A stretch of DNA of 53,221 nucleotides, taken from assembly GCA_024402505.1 (NCBI GenBank), contig JAKSTP010000018.1, positions 1 through 53,221 of the forward strand. Direction: 5' to 3'. The position numbers and the translations under genes were made by a program. This document shows positions 1-7,413 of the stretch, piece after piece; positions within the stretch are counted from its first letter, which is position 1, and each line of letters starts with the position of its first letter. The notes beneath the pieces were generated by a model. That model had not been told where the DNA came from. It saw only the letters and a program-made list of their open reading frames with translations, and did not search any database. The DNA comes from Treponema sp. Its GTDB lineage: Bacteria; Spirochaetota; Spirochaetia; Treponematales; Treponemataceae.

Positions 1-162
1 GATGCAGCAGCTTTTGGTTTTAAAGGAACAGTTACTATCCTCAAAAGATGAACAGGTTAACACCTTTGGAAAAAATAAAGCTGGAACATATAAAGACCGG
101 ACATTCGGGAATGTATTTTGAAGGAAACAGGCTGAGATAGAAGAATCTTTCAGATTCAGATT

Positions 163-258
163 ATGAACTATTTGAACTGTCCTGAAATCTATCTTGATAA
201 CTCGATTGCAGAACGCTCAATTCGTCCATATGATTTCTTTCTTCAATCTTTGAACTAG
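163..258 (+). pseudogene. IS66 transposase C-terminal remnant
   Basis: A short reading frame ends with LDNSIAERSIRP, which matches the C-terminal signature of IS66-family transposases (normally a D/N-N-x-x-E-R-x-I-R-P stretch). The frame is only 31 codons long. The preceding bases from position 1 hold stop codons in all three plus-strand frames, so no intact transposase is present. This is a decayed copy. Whether bases 1-162 also derive from the element cannot be decided from this window. Confidence 0.6.
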
Positions 259-578
259 TGTGTAATAGTGCACAAACCGCTATACCTAGCGCGTTGGTAG
301 ACAGAATTCTCATTATACAGAGTAACATTATTAAATAACAGAAAGAATCTTAAGTTTTCTTTGAACAACAAATTCGTCCTTAATCTGTTTTCAAGAAAAT
401 ATACTTTCTGGGGATTTGCCAAAGCTTTTTCAGAATCTTTGGCAAATCCCTGGCCGCATTTTACTGCATCAAAAAACTTTCGTCTGACATGAGCCATGCA
501 TGCAACATGAATAATGAGATCATCTGGAAAGAGTTTTTCATGTTCTTCAAGGAACTTAAAGATTCTATTTTCTAACAA
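255..578 (-). pseudogene. IS66 transposase internal fragment, opposite orientation
   Basis: The minus-strand frame contains CMAHVRRKFFDAVK near residues 27-40, the conserved C-x-A-H-x-R-R-x-F block in the middle of IS66 transposases (TnpC). Only about 50 residues look transposase-like; the remainder after residue 60 is unrelated and the frame stops. It faces the C-terminal remnant at 163-258, so the element has been broken and rearranged rather than simply truncated. The frame overlaps the last codons of the membrane-protein gene at 565 and is not expected to make a functional product. Confidence 0.55.
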
Positions 579-1119
579 ACAATTTTTCAGTCACTCTTTC
601 ACTAAGAACTCCGGCTCCAATTACCAGAACTGTAACAAGAACAAATACCCATCCGTGAGCACATTTAGCAAGAGTTGCTACATATTCAGGTGACATTTCT
701 CCTAAGGCAGTTTCTGTAAATATTTCTGTCTGGAAATAAAGTGGCAGCAAATTACATGATGGCATTGCAACCAGAACTGGAACACAAACCCGCATCATAA
801 GACGCTTGTTATTTTTAAGTACAAGAGAAAGAACAGCACCTGCTGTAAGAAGGAAAAGATTTCCTACCTGCATTAAATCCATACCAATTTCACCGATAGC
901 ACGGTTCACAAAAAACCAGGCTACTGGAAGCAAGAGAGCGGATTCAGTTTTCTCTATACACATTGTAAGCGGACCTGCAGCTAAGAATGCAGCAACAATT
1001 CCAACACAAACCCAGTAATAAGGACTTGCAAAACCAGGAAGTTCTGCAACTAATACCAATACAACGTACAATACAAAATAAAGTATTGTCATCCATACAC
1101 TTTTTGTTTTTTCATTCAT
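565..1119 (-). CDS. small integral membrane protein, possibly an ECF-transporter S-component-like protein
   Basis: This 184-residue protein is almost entirely hydrophobic, with about five to six membrane segments (near residues 10-28, 34-54, 60-72, 84-101, 108-126 and 152-172). Size and topology resemble the substrate-binding S components of ECF vitamin transporters and the Trep_Strep family found in treponemes, but I cannot see a specific signature, so this is a guess. The start is supported by GGAGG 7-11 bases upstream. A GTTAG-N6-CTAAC inverted repeat at 1146-1161 sits just upstream, next to a CATAAT -10-like box, so a TetR-type repressor probably controls it. The same repeat occurs before the operon at 3522, suggesting shared regulation. 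Confidence 0.55.
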   Translation of the reverse strand: MNEKTKSVWMTILYFVLYVVLVLVAELPGFASPYYWVCVGIVAAFLAAGPLTMCIEKTESALLLPVAWFFVNRAIGEIGMDLMQVGNLFLLTAGAVLSLVLKNNKRLMMRVCVPVLVAMPSCNLLPLYFQTEIFTETALGEMSPEYVATLAKCAHGWVFVLVTVLVIGAGVLSERVTEKLFVRK

Positions 1120-1142
1120 TTTTTGACCTCCGAATGATATTT

Positions 1143-1161
1143 TTAGTTAGTTTTCACTAAC
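1143..1161. promoter_or_regulatory. operator-like inverted repeat GTTAG-N6-CTAAC (site 1)
   Basis: TTAGTTAG, six bases, then CTAAC lie 24 bases upstream of the membrane-protein start at 1119. A minus-strand -10-like CATAAT (1162-1167) is immediately adjacent, so a bound protein would cover the transcription start. The same arms and spacing recur at 3528-3543 and 3565-3586. Confidence 0.6.
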
Positions 1162-1182
1162 ATTATGACCAAAAAAAATTAC

Positions 1183-1824
1183 TTATTGTGGATTTTCCAC
1201 ACTTTCATCTACAAGCCAGTAATCACAAATATCATCACCATTTGCAATTGTGTGCTGACGGTATAAATTAGCGTGCATCAATTTAAAAGTGATGTAATCG
1301 ATGTTGCACAAAACAGGTGTAAATTCAGAAAATCCTTTTTCCTTACAAAAGGCAGCTATAGGACAGAATGAAAACTGATAATAAAAGCCTTCTTTGTGAA
1401 GATTTTCGTTAAACCCAAATTTCCAGGTCTTGTTATCTTCTGGATGTGCATCTGCCCAAGATGCAGCGTTTTTCATTTTGCAGCCAAAAGATTTAACTCC
1501 TTCTTCTGAACGGAAATCAAATTTTGTATAACCGCTCTGGGCCACCTTCCATTTGAGAAACTCTTTGATTATTTTTCCCATATCATCTGTAGAGATCTTT
1601 TTCTCACTGGCAAGCCACACAGAAAGAAAAATAAAACCAGAACGGATATTGGAAGACATAGGATTTGCATCACTCACCCCTTCCACTTCTGAAAGCAGAT
1701 TTTTGTAAATGCCTTTTGCTTTTTTCATAAGATCATTTACATTTCCTTCTTTCCAGTAATCCTTTACAATCGGCTTTAATTTACTGGTCATAACCATCCA
1801 TACCAGCGCACTGTACTTCATCAT
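1183..1824 (-). CDS. L-2-amino-thiazoline-4-carboxylic acid hydrolase-like protein
   Basis: The 213-residue product ends with a region reading LYRQHTIANGDDICDYWL, which matches the hallmark of the ATC_hydrolase family (a conserved Arg-x-x-T-x-A-x-G then Cys-Asp near the C-terminus). The family name comes from hydrolysis of L-2-amino-thiazoline-4-carboxylate in bacterial cysteine formation, but most members in anaerobes have unknown substrates. The candidate nucleophilic cysteine is in the ICDYW stretch near residue 200. The first ATG of the MM pair has GGAG a few bases upstream. It precedes the membrane-protein gene at 565 on the same strand but is separated by the operator, so it may be a separate unit downstream of the TetR gene. 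Confidence 0.7.
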   Translation of the reverse strand: MMKYSALVWMVMTSKLKPIVKDYWKEGNVNDLMKKAKGIYKNLLSEVEGVSDANPMSSNIRSGFIFLSVWLASEKKISTDDMGKIIKEFLKWKVAQSGYTKFDFRSEEGVKSFGCKMKNAASWADAHPEDNKTWKFGFNENLHKEGFYYQFSFCPIAAFCKEKGFSEFTPVLCNIDYITFKLMHANLYRQHTIANGDDICDYWLVDESVENPQ

Positions 1825-1874
1825 TTTTTACTCCTATTATAACGTCATCACGAACTTGATTCGGGATCTATTTC

Positions 1875-2477
1875 CTATTTCTGTAACTTAACTAAAGCTT
1901 CAACGCCACCATAATTATATATTCCCTGTAACTTCATAAAAGATTTTGCTTCCTGTAAAGTCAGATCATGAGATACTGCTTCTGCAATTGCATTAAAACC
2001 GCTAGCTGCAAGAGAATGAATAAAGAAATCACTTACTTTTTTGTCTGAACCAATTTGCCCCACAATCCGTTTGTAACTTTCTTCTTCCTGTTTTATAAGC
2101 TGATCCATGTAATTCTCATACTTAGTTCCAGATGCTTTACAAATAATTATTTTAAAATCCTCAAAATGCTCATAAATAAAAGAAAGCACATTATTTGTTC
2201 CCTCATCAGATTTTTTTTCGGATTCAGAGATTGAATCTTCTGGTTTTATTTCTCTGACTGCTAACTCATAAATTGACATTAAAGCCTGAGCAGATTCAGA
2301 AACAACTGCATCTAAAAGTCCTTCTTTATCTTTAAAACGGGTATAAATTGTGTGAGTACTTACGTTACATTCGCCAGAAATTTTTCTTAAACTGGCGTTT
2401 AAATAGCCGGATACTAAAAACTCTTTTCTTGCAGCAGAAATAATTGATTCTGTAACCCCTTCTGTTTGTTGTTTCAC
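1875..2477 (-). CDS. TetR/AcrR-family transcriptional regulator
   Basis: This is a 200-residue one-domain regulator. Residues about 12-58 form the TetR N-terminal helix-turn-helix, with the recognition part reading VSTHTIYTRFKDKEGLL. The rest is an all-helical ligand-binding domain with no recognisable ligand signature. The start codon is GTG, chosen because AGGAG lies seven bases before it. A 31-base near-perfect palindrome at 2500-2530 lies 23 bases upstream and is probably its own operator (autorepression). The ATC-hydrolase-like gene follows 50 bases downstream and may be co-transcribed. The palindrome differs from the GTTAG-N6-CTAAC repeats nearby, so this regulator is not obviously the protein that reads those. 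Confidence 0.85.
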   Translation of the reverse strand: MKQQTEGVTESIISAARKEFLVSGYLNASLRKISGECNVSTHTIYTRFKDKEGLLDAVVSESAQALMSIYELAVREIKPEDSISESEKKSDEGTNNVLSFIYEHFEDFKIIICKASGTKYENYMDQLIKQEEESYKRIVGQIGSDKKVSDFFIHSLAASGFNAIAEAVSHDLTLQEAKSFMKLQGIYNYGGVEALVKLQK

Positions 2478-2499
2478 GAATACTCCTGAAAAATATTAA

Positions 2500-2530
2500 A
2501 AGTAACACCGTTACGGTAACAGTGTTACTT
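2500..2530. promoter_or_regulatory. TetR operator: 31-base palindrome
   Basis: The left arm AAGTAACACCGTTAC and right arm GTAACAGTGTTACTT flank a central G at 2515. The arms are complementary at all but one symmetric pair. The site lies just upstream of the GTG start at 2477, and a TAATAT -10-like box on the minus strand (2493-2498) abuts it, so occupancy should block the tetR promoter. Confidence 0.75.
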
Positions 2531-2608
2531 TACAACTAGAAGAAAGTATTGTCAATACATTAATCCTAAGATTGCTGTAGCATTTTTACTACTTCTATTC
2601 TTTTACCT

Positions 2609-2824
2609 CTACTTTTTTTCTATTTTCACCAGTTCATAGCCGGTTTCTTTAATAACACTGCGGATTTTTTCTTCATCCAGCGGGTTTTCAGAAACAATAA
2701 CCGTCTGTTTCTTTCGTCTTGATGATTTCACTTTCTTTACTTCAAAATTCTTTCTTATAGCATCATTAATGTGACTTTCGCACATACTGCACATCATTCC
2801 GTTTATATGTAAAATTATTTTCAT
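2609..2824 (-). CDS. heavy-metal-associated (HMA) domain protein, CopZ-like
   Basis: This 71-residue single-domain protein has a ferredoxin-like HMA fold. The metal-binding loop reads GMMCSMC near residues 9-15, a variant of the usual G-M-x-C-x-x-C. Such proteins bind soft metal ions such as Cu(I) in the cytoplasm and hand them to transporters. The lysine/arginine-rich stretch KKVKSSRRKK is unusual for a copper chaperone. Its start codon overlaps the stop of the upstream membrane-protein gene by one base, so the two are translationally coupled. No P-type ATPase is present in the window, so the partner is unknown. Confidence 0.75.
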   Translation of the reverse strand: MKIILHINGMMCSMCESHINDAIRKNFEVKKVKSSRRKKQTVIVSENPLDEEKIRSVIKETGYELVKIEKK

Positions 2825-3522
2825 TACAACACCACCGCAATAATTCCAATCAGCCCCTGCATAGCAAGTCCAAAGCTTGGCATAATAATTCCAGGCAAAT
2901 CACAGAAACATTTTGGGTTGATTTTTCTTAAACTGATTCCAACAATCATTAATGGAATAGGATTCAAAATTACCATCCATTTTGGAACTACAAGTGCACC
3001 ACCAAGAATTCCAATCTGAACACAAACAGTCGATGCCATTAAACACAAATAAAAGAAGAAAAATGGAAATAAAATTGCCTTGTACATTCCTTCCAGAACG
3101 TTATCCGCAGACTGGAGTTTTTCTTCTTCGGTTCGAAAATCTTTTGAGTTCTGAACAATTCTCTTTACAATAATTGCCTGAAGACAAAGGAAAGTGTGAA
3201 TGAAAAATCCGCCGGTACAACCAAGAAATGCAAAACAAAGCATTACAATAGCTAATACTTTGTTTGAATCAAGCATCTGAAAATGAAGAGAATACAAGCC
3301 CAATCCGACACAAGGAACGCCCACAAATGCCAGCAGAATAGAAGTTCCAAAACGCCACTCAGACATTTTAAGCCAGTTGCTGTCCAATTGTTTTGAAGTT
3401 CCAAGTTTCTGATTGTCTGAACCTTTTAAGTCCAGAAGTACATCACCACAGCAGCATAAAAGTCCGCCGAGCAATCCTAAAATTGAAATAGGAATCTTTT
3501 TTTTTAATATTTTAATAAGCAT
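2824..3522 (-). CDS. multi-pass membrane protein, DUF6796-like
   Basis: A 232-residue protein with about six to seven membrane segments and an early GDVLLDLKGSDNQ stretch after the first segment. This resembles an uncharacterised membrane family of Clostridia and spirochaetes (DUF6796); the assignment is from memory of the pattern and is tentative. Function is unknown. It is first in a two-gene operon with the HMA protein. The promoter fits GTGACA-N17-TATTAT on the minus strand (3551-3579), with one GTTAG-N6-CTAAC repeat over the -35 box and another over the transcription start, so tight repression is expected. There is no clear Shine-Dalgarno. Confidence 0.5.
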   Translation of the reverse strand: MLIKILKKKIPISILGLLGGLLCCCGDVLLDLKGSDNQKLGTSKQLDSNWLKMSEWRFGTSILLAFVGVPCVGLGLYSLHFQMLDSNKVLAIVMLCFAFLGCTGGFFIHTFLCLQAIIVKRIVQNSKDFRTEEEKLQSADNVLEGMYKAILFPFFFFYLCLMASTVCVQIGILGGALVVPKWMVILNPIPLMIVGISLRKINPKCFCDLPGIIMPSFGLAMQGLIGIIAVVL

Positions 3523-3527
3523 AAATT

Positions 3528-3543
3528 GTTAGTTTTCTCTAAC
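3528..3543. promoter_or_regulatory. operator-like inverted repeat GTTAG-N6-CTAAC (site 2)
   Basis: GTTAG and CTAAC with six intervening bases lie seven bases downstream of the TATTAT -10 box, covering the predicted transcription start and 5' leader of the gene starting at 3522. Confidence 0.55.
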
Positions 3544-3550
3544 TACTAAT

Positions 3551-3579
3551 ATAATAACAGATTTTTAGTTAGGTGTCAC
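3551..3579 (-). promoter_or_regulatory. sigma70-type promoter of the membrane protein/HMA operon
   Basis: Read on the minus strand, GTGACA (3574-3579) and TATTAT (3551-3556) are separated by 17 bases, matching a vegetative promoter at four or five of six positions in each box. The -35 box lies inside the inverted repeat 3565-3586. Confidence 0.55.
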
Positions 3580-3586
3580 TAACTAA
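3565..3586. promoter_or_regulatory. operator-like inverted repeat TTAGTTAG-N6-CTAACTAA (site 3)
   Basis: This is the longest of the three repeats, with eight-base arms around a six-base spacer. It covers the -35 box of the operon promoter. The core matches sites at 1146-1161 and 3528-3543. Confidence 0.6.
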
Positions 3587-3674
3587 TTGACATATTTTCT
3601 GATTCAAACCTACTTACGTAGGAAAGGTTATGAGTATGACGACCCTCCAAAAATTGCGGATCGTTATACAGAAT

Positions 3675-3702
3675 GCCCGGTCGCAAGATCGGGTATTTTT
3701 TT
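3675..3702 (+). terminator. terminator-like hairpin with GCAA loop and T-run
   Basis: CCCGGTC, a GCAA tetraloop and GATCGGG form a seven-base-pair stem (one wobble pair) followed by TA and seven T residues. It is shaped like an intrinsic terminator for plus-strand transcription, yet no plus-strand gene lies upstream within the window. It may end a small RNA or be a dispersed intergenic element. Confidence 0.5.
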
Positions 3703-3725
3703 GGTGCCATCCTCTCCTTTCATGC

Positions 3726-3731
3726 TATAAT
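3726..3731 (+). promoter_or_regulatory. -10 box (TATAAT) five bases before the HAD gene start
   Basis: A perfect TATAAT is followed by five bases and then the ATG at 3737. There is no Shine-Dalgarno. The predicted transcription start falls at or next to the A of the ATG, so the mRNA should be leaderless. No good -35 box is visible. Confidence 0.55.
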
Positions 3732-3736
3732 ACCTC

Positions 3737-4429
3737 ATGCTTCCTTCTAAATACTTAGTTTTTGATTTTGGCGGAACTCTTGCAGATTATGAAAATCTTC
3801 CAATGGCGTGGGCAGACTACTATCCCACAGCTTTCGAATACGTTTCCCGCGATTTTAACATTACATTTTCCCAAACTGTCATTTCCCAAGCCACAGAAAT
3901 TCTTAAAAGCTACAACGCCCGTTTCTACCCAAGAAAAACCGAAATCTCCGATACCACAGTTTTTGAATCAGTGAACAACGCATTAAAAATTCCGGCAGCC
4001 CCAAAACAAATTGCCCAAAGCTTTTACAAGTTTTTCCAGGAAAAATTAGTTGTATATGAAGAGACTAAATATGTCCTGCAGGAACTAAAACAACGCGGCT
4101 GCAAAATTGGTGTATTATCAGACTTACCTACAGGAATGCCACACGAAAGCTTTCTGGAAGACCTTGCAAAAATCGGCTTTGAATTTGATTTGTCGTGCGT
4201 AAAAAGTTCCATGTCAGTTGGTTTTAGAAAACCTGAGCCAAACAGCATTTTTGAAATTGCACGTAAGTTTGACTGTTCTCCATCTCAAATTTGCTTTATT
4301 GGCGATGAAGAAAAAGATGTCCAAACAATTAAAACCGCAGGCGGGTATGCAATCTTAATAAATAGAAAAAAACATCCGCAGAACTTTGGTGAAGATTTGT
4401 GTATTTCATCACTAAAGGAATTATTATAA
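3737..4429 (+). CDS. HAD-superfamily hydrolase
   Basis: The 230-residue protein has all four HAD motifs: FDFGGTLAD with the nucleophile Asp10, Ser128 in GVLSDL, Lys165 in FRKPEP, and GDEEKD at 189-194. An alpha-helical cap lies between residues 18 and about 105, as in the phosphoglycolate phosphatase/haloacid dehalogenase branch. In motif I the second aspartate is replaced by Gly12 (D-x-G instead of D-x-D). That residue is the general acid/base in phosphatases, so the reaction may be slow, different, or dehalogenase-like. The substrate is unknown. The gene stands alone and is predicted to be leaderless. Confidence 0.85.
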   Translation: MLPSKYLVFDFGGTLADYENLPMAWADYYPTAFEYVSRDFNITFSQTVISQATEILKSYNARFYPRKTEISDTTVFESVNNALKIPAAPKQIAQSFYKFFQEKLVVYEETKYVLQELKQRGCKIGVLSDLPTGMPHESFLEDLAKIGFEFDLSCVKSSMSVGFRKPEPNSIFEIARKFDCSPSQICFIGDEEKDVQTIKTAGGYAILINRKKHPQNFGEDLCISSLKELL

Positions 4430-4453
4430 GACTTTTTTTGAAAAGTATTTACT

Positions 4454-5743
4454 CTAATTAAAACTGATGCAGTTTCGTCCTGAGGCTTTGGCTTTGTAAA
4501 GGGCTTCATCAAGGCGGATAAAAGCTTCTTTAACAGAATCATTTTTTCCTACGGTAGCAAGACCAACACTGCAGGTCATGGAACCAATAATTTCAAAAAC
4601 TTTGTTGGAAATATATAAACGGATTTCTTCAGCAATTTTCTGAATTTCATTAAGCCCAAAATCATAGCAGACACAAACAAATTCTTCGCCACCCCAGCGA
4701 CCAATCTTAATGTCATGACCGGCCAGTTTTTCTTTAATAGTTCCAACAAATTCCTTAAGGATATCGTCGCCTACAGCATGACCATAGGTATCGTTAATTT
4801 TCTTAAAGAAATCGATATCAAACATCATAAGTGAAACCTGACGGTTATTAATGTTTATCTGTTCAATGGCATTACTTAATTCAGTTTCAATGCGTCCGTG
4901 ATTGAAAACTCCCGTAAGTGAATCATGAGAAGCAAGTGTTTCAAATTTTTTCAACTCATTAAAAAGTTTAAGAGAATCGTCATGAATATCCTGTACCATG
5001 AAAACAAAACGGAAATCCTGATCACTGGTTGTATCTGTACGGCCAAAAATCAATTTTACCCAGATATAATTTCCTTCAAGATTTTTCATCTGACAGTCAA
5101 AAGAGAAAGTTTTTGAAGGTTTAAGATTGTCTTTCAGATAAGAAGGATCTGTTTTTTTAAGGAAAAGTTCCTGATCTTCAGGCCAGATCATATTTACAAT
5201 CATCATGCGCCATTCAGAATACTTTACAGTATAGTGCATGTCGTCATTGGAAATTTCAGAAACATTAATGCTGCTTACAGAATCGTTATTTAAATCAACG
5301 TACATGGAAAAAAGGTAAGTTTCCTGAATGGTTTTTACCTTTTTTTCCATAACAACATCACGTTCCAATTCTGATTTATCCAGTTCAAATAAAAGGATTA
5401 CATAATCACCTTCACTTTTGTCTATTGGATAAACCAGCATCTGAATAACCTGTTTTTCTCCATCAATTTCAACGTTCAGCTTGCGGCTGTTTCTTCCATT
5501 GAACTCACCCATTTTAGGCAGGAAAATCTGGTAATCTTCTGTAATCTTGCTGTTGCTGTCATTCATGTGAAACATAAGTTTCTCAATCAAGTCTTTATAA
5601 GACCCTTCTTCAGCAATGAACTTTGAAAAAATCCGGGATATTTTTAATGCTCGATAAGAATCATCCTTAGAACTGACAACAAGTACTGCGTCAATATTTT
5701 CGTATAAAACCTTATTAATTTCGCTGTCAGAATAAATGATCAT
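4454..5743 (-). CDS. GGDEF-domain diguanylate cyclase
   Basis: 429 residues. Residues about 265-429 form a GGDEF domain with DSLTGVFN at 274-281 and the active-site GGEEF at 351-355, so it should make cyclic di-GMP from two GTP. The product-inhibition RxxD site five residues before GGEEF is missing, so feedback inhibition is not expected. The N-terminal 260 residues have no membrane segment and look like two PAS-like sensory modules (about 10-125 and 140-258), a call made on pattern only. The cytoplasmic signal is unknown. Two PilZ-type proteins in this window (9334 and 34094) are possible readers of the product. Confidence 0.9.
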   Translation of the reverse strand: MIIYSDSEINKVLYENIDAVLVVSSKDDSYRALKISRIFSKFIAEEGSYKDLIEKLMFHMNDSNSKITEDYQIFLPKMGEFNGRNSRKLNVEIDGEKQVIQMLVYPIDKSEGDYVILLFELDKSELERDVVMEKKVKTIQETYLFSMYVDLNNDSVSSINVSEISNDDMHYTVKYSEWRMMIVNMIWPEDQELFLKKTDPSYLKDNLKPSKTFSFDCQMKNLEGNYIWVKLIFGRTDTTSDQDFRFVFMVQDIHDDSLKLFNELKKFETLASHDSLTGVFNHGRIETELSNAIEQININNRQVSLMMFDIDFFKKINDTYGHAVGDDILKEFVGTIKEKLAGHDIKIGRWGGEEFVCVCYDFGLNEIQKIAEEIRLYISNKVFEIIGSMTCSVGLATVGKNDSVKEAFIRLDEALYKAKASGRNCISFN

Positions 5744-5815
5744 TTTTAGTCCCTTAAATTACGTATCAAATAATTATAACATAGAAATCATAGATTTTAT
5801 ACAAAAAACAAAAAG

Positions 5816-6271
5816 TTATTTTTCACACTCCCCTGTCATTTCATTAATTTTGGAAATGCTTTTTTTATAACTTGAATAAATGCAAAACCAGATGATGAAA
5901 TATGTAACAATATATTCACCTAAAGCAATAAGAACGCCAGAAACTCTGTGTGGATACCAGAAAGAAAGCCAGCCGCTTAAAAGACAGGTACAGGTGATTA
6001 TTACAAAATGAACAAGAGTCTGTTTTACAAGGCTCCAGTTGTCCTTAGTGAATACAAAAGTAGACAGTCCGAAAACTCCTCCATAAAGTGCGCTAGAAAA
6101 AAGCTGAACCAAAGTAGCATTCAAAGAATTGCCATATACTCTTTCCATTACAGGATAGTAAGGATAATAGATTCCTTTTCCAATGCAGATAGATACAATA
6201 ACTGTAAGAAGATGTGTTGCAGTAATACCAAAAGCAATGCCAGCCAGTGTTCGAAGTACGTATTTTTTCAT
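5816..6271 (-). CDS. DUF3021 family membrane protein
   Basis: A 151-residue four-segment membrane protein (near residues 8-31, 54-75, 85-103 and 113-132) with charged ends. The size, topology and position directly after a LytTR regulator match DUF3021 proteins, which are routinely paired with stand-alone LytTR regulators in Firmicutes and spirochaetes and are thought to modulate them at the membrane. The start lies two bases after the stop of the LytTR gene, indicating coupled expression. Confidence 0.8.
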   Translation of the reverse strand: MKKYVLRTLAGIAFGITATHLLTVIVSICIGKGIYYPYYPVMERVYGNSLNATLVQLFSSALYGGVFGLSTFVFTKDNWSLVKQTLVHFVIITCTCLLSGWLSFWYPHRVSGVLIALGEYIVTYFIIWFCIYSSYKKSISKINEMTGECEK

Positions 6272-6273
6272 AG

Positions 6274-6783
6274 TTATTTAATCCTTAATTTTGTTTTAAT
6301 TTCTTTCATGTAGCGTCTGGAAACAAAAACCCTTTCTCCGTTTGTAAGATTCATTACAATGTTTCCGTTAAGCCCCATATCCATATTTTTAAGATAATCG
6401 AAGTTTACAATGTCGGTATTTGAAATGCGGATAAACTTTTTGAAAGCAGGTTCATCCATCATTTCTTCAATCTGATAAAGCCTCAGCTGAAGTTCATATT
6501 CATTGTGATCATTTTTAGTTCCAAAAGTTTCGGCGTAGACCTTTTTCTGAAGACTGAAGATGCGCACAATGTTTTCCGGTTTCAAAAAACTCACCGTTTC
6601 ATCCTGGCGGCCAGTGATCATGGAAGAAAAGCTGTTTTCTCCATCACTTTCTTTTTCCTCACTACCCTTTTCCCAGGATTCAAGTTTTTCTGCCAGAAGC
6701 CCAACAGTTTCGGTTATTTTTTTTACGTGTAGACAGATTTCATTGTCCGAAACATTTTCATCAGTTACTATTGATATTTTCAT
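6274..6783 (-). CDS. LytTR-family DNA-binding regulator
   Basis: 169 residues. The C-terminal 95 residues form a LytTR domain: FIRISNTDIVNFDYLK, then a beta hairpin NIVMNLTNGERVFVSRRYMKEIK. There is no receiver domain; the N-terminal 70 residues are short and acidic. Stand-alone LytTR proteins of this size pair with DUF3021 proteins, as here. LytTR domains bind two 9-base direct repeats 12 bases apart, and exactly such a repeat lies at 7414-7443. The promoter reads TTGGAT-N17-TAAAAT and the -10 box is six bases from the ATG without a Shine-Dalgarno, so a leaderless transcript independent of the upstream gene is likely. Confidence 0.88.
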   Translation of the reverse strand: MKISIVTDENVSDNEICLHVKKITETVGLLAEKLESWEKGSEEKESDGENSFSSMITGRQDETVSFLKPENIVRIFSLQKKVYAETFGTKNDHNEYELQLRLYQIEEMMDEPAFKKFIRISNTDIVNFDYLKNMDMGLNGNIVMNLTNGERVFVSRRYMKEIKTKLRIK

Positions 6784-6789
6784 AATCTA

Positions 6790-6818
6790 ATTTTATTAAA
6801 AATACTGTCTGAATCCAA
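6790..6818 (-). promoter_or_regulatory. promoter of the LytTR gene, leaderless type
   Basis: On the minus strand, TTGGAT (6813-6818), a 17-base spacer and TAAAAT (6790-6795) are followed by six bases and the ATG at 6783. It lies over the last codons of the preceding gene. Confidence 0.5.
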
Positions 6819-7344
6819 GTGTCAAACTGTTATATCCAAAACTTTCTATGGTTTGTTTTCTGCCATAAAAGTTTTCTGGAATAATACACCAGCCGCCCCC
6901 ATACTCAATAACAAAAGCAGCCTTAATTTCATCAAAACCAAGTTCAAAGCCGCCGCCGCCACCAAAGTCAAAACCAACATTCAGACCAGAACCTTTTGCT
7001 TCCGGAAAAATCAGATTTGGTCCCACATTCCAAAACCCGTAACTTTTAATCTTGATATTACCGGTCTTATATTTTCCACCAAAGGCCAGCTTGTTGTTCA
7101 AAAGAGTAACTCCTGCAGATTCATCATTTACGAATAAACCGGCTCCACCAATTTCAAGATTATCACGAACAAAAAACTTTCCGTTGTCTAAAATGTCCGG
7201 AAAACCAAGTTCCATTGATCCTCCTGCTCTGCTGGAATCACTTTTCCATAATCCTGAAAAAGTAAAGCCATCCTTGGCAAAAGCCGGAATCCCCAAAGCC
7301 ATGAACATAATGGCCGCAACAGTCAATTTGATTGATTTTTTCAT
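6796..7344 (-). CDS. secreted outer-membrane-like beta-barrel protein
   Basis: The start is placed at 7344 because AGGAG lies six bases upstream and the product begins with a clean signal peptide (KKSIKLTVAAIMFMALGIPAFA, cleavage near residue 23). A longer frame to 7404 would hide the signal. The 182-residue product is rich in glycine and alternating polar/hydrophobic beta strands and ends in phenylalanine after LTLGFRQYF, the usual end of outer membrane barrels assembled by BamA. A glycine-rich GGGGGFELGF stretch sits near residue 125. No family is recognised. It precedes the LytTR-DUF3021 pair by 12 bases, and the LytTR-type direct repeat lies 70 bases upstream, so it may be the regulated target. 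Confidence 0.7.
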   Translation of the reverse strand: MKKSIKLTVAAIMFMALGIPAFAKDGFTFSGLWKSDSSRAGGSMELGFPDILDNGKFFVRDNLEIGGAGLFVNDESAGVTLLNNKLAFGGKYKTGNIKIKSYGFWNVGPNLIFPEAKGSGLNVGFDFGGGGGFELGFDEIKAAFVIEYGGGWCIIPENFYGRKQTIESFGYNSLTLGFRQYF

Positions 7345-7413
7345 AATCATCTCCTGAATAATTTTGATGATTAGAAGATACATCACAAAAGATTTGCCCA
7401 CCATAATTTTTAG

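Larger units (their letters stand above)
3630..3758 (+). other. possible small ORF across a hairpin in the divergent intergenic region
   Basis: An ATG with AGGAAAGG three bases upstream opens a 42-codon frame that runs through a terminator-like hairpin at 3675-3702 and overlaps the start of the HAD gene by 22 bases in another frame. No convincing promoter precedes it. It could be a peptide, part of a small RNA, or chance. I know no homologue. Confidence 0.2.

Noticed and set aside
3587..3616. TTGACA with TACTTA 18 bases later as promoter of the small ORF
   Set aside because: The second box matches TATAAT at only two positions.
6796..7404. Longer start of the outer-membrane-like gene at 7404
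   Set aside because: The extra N-terminal residues hide the signal peptide, and the ribosome site fits the ATG at 7344.
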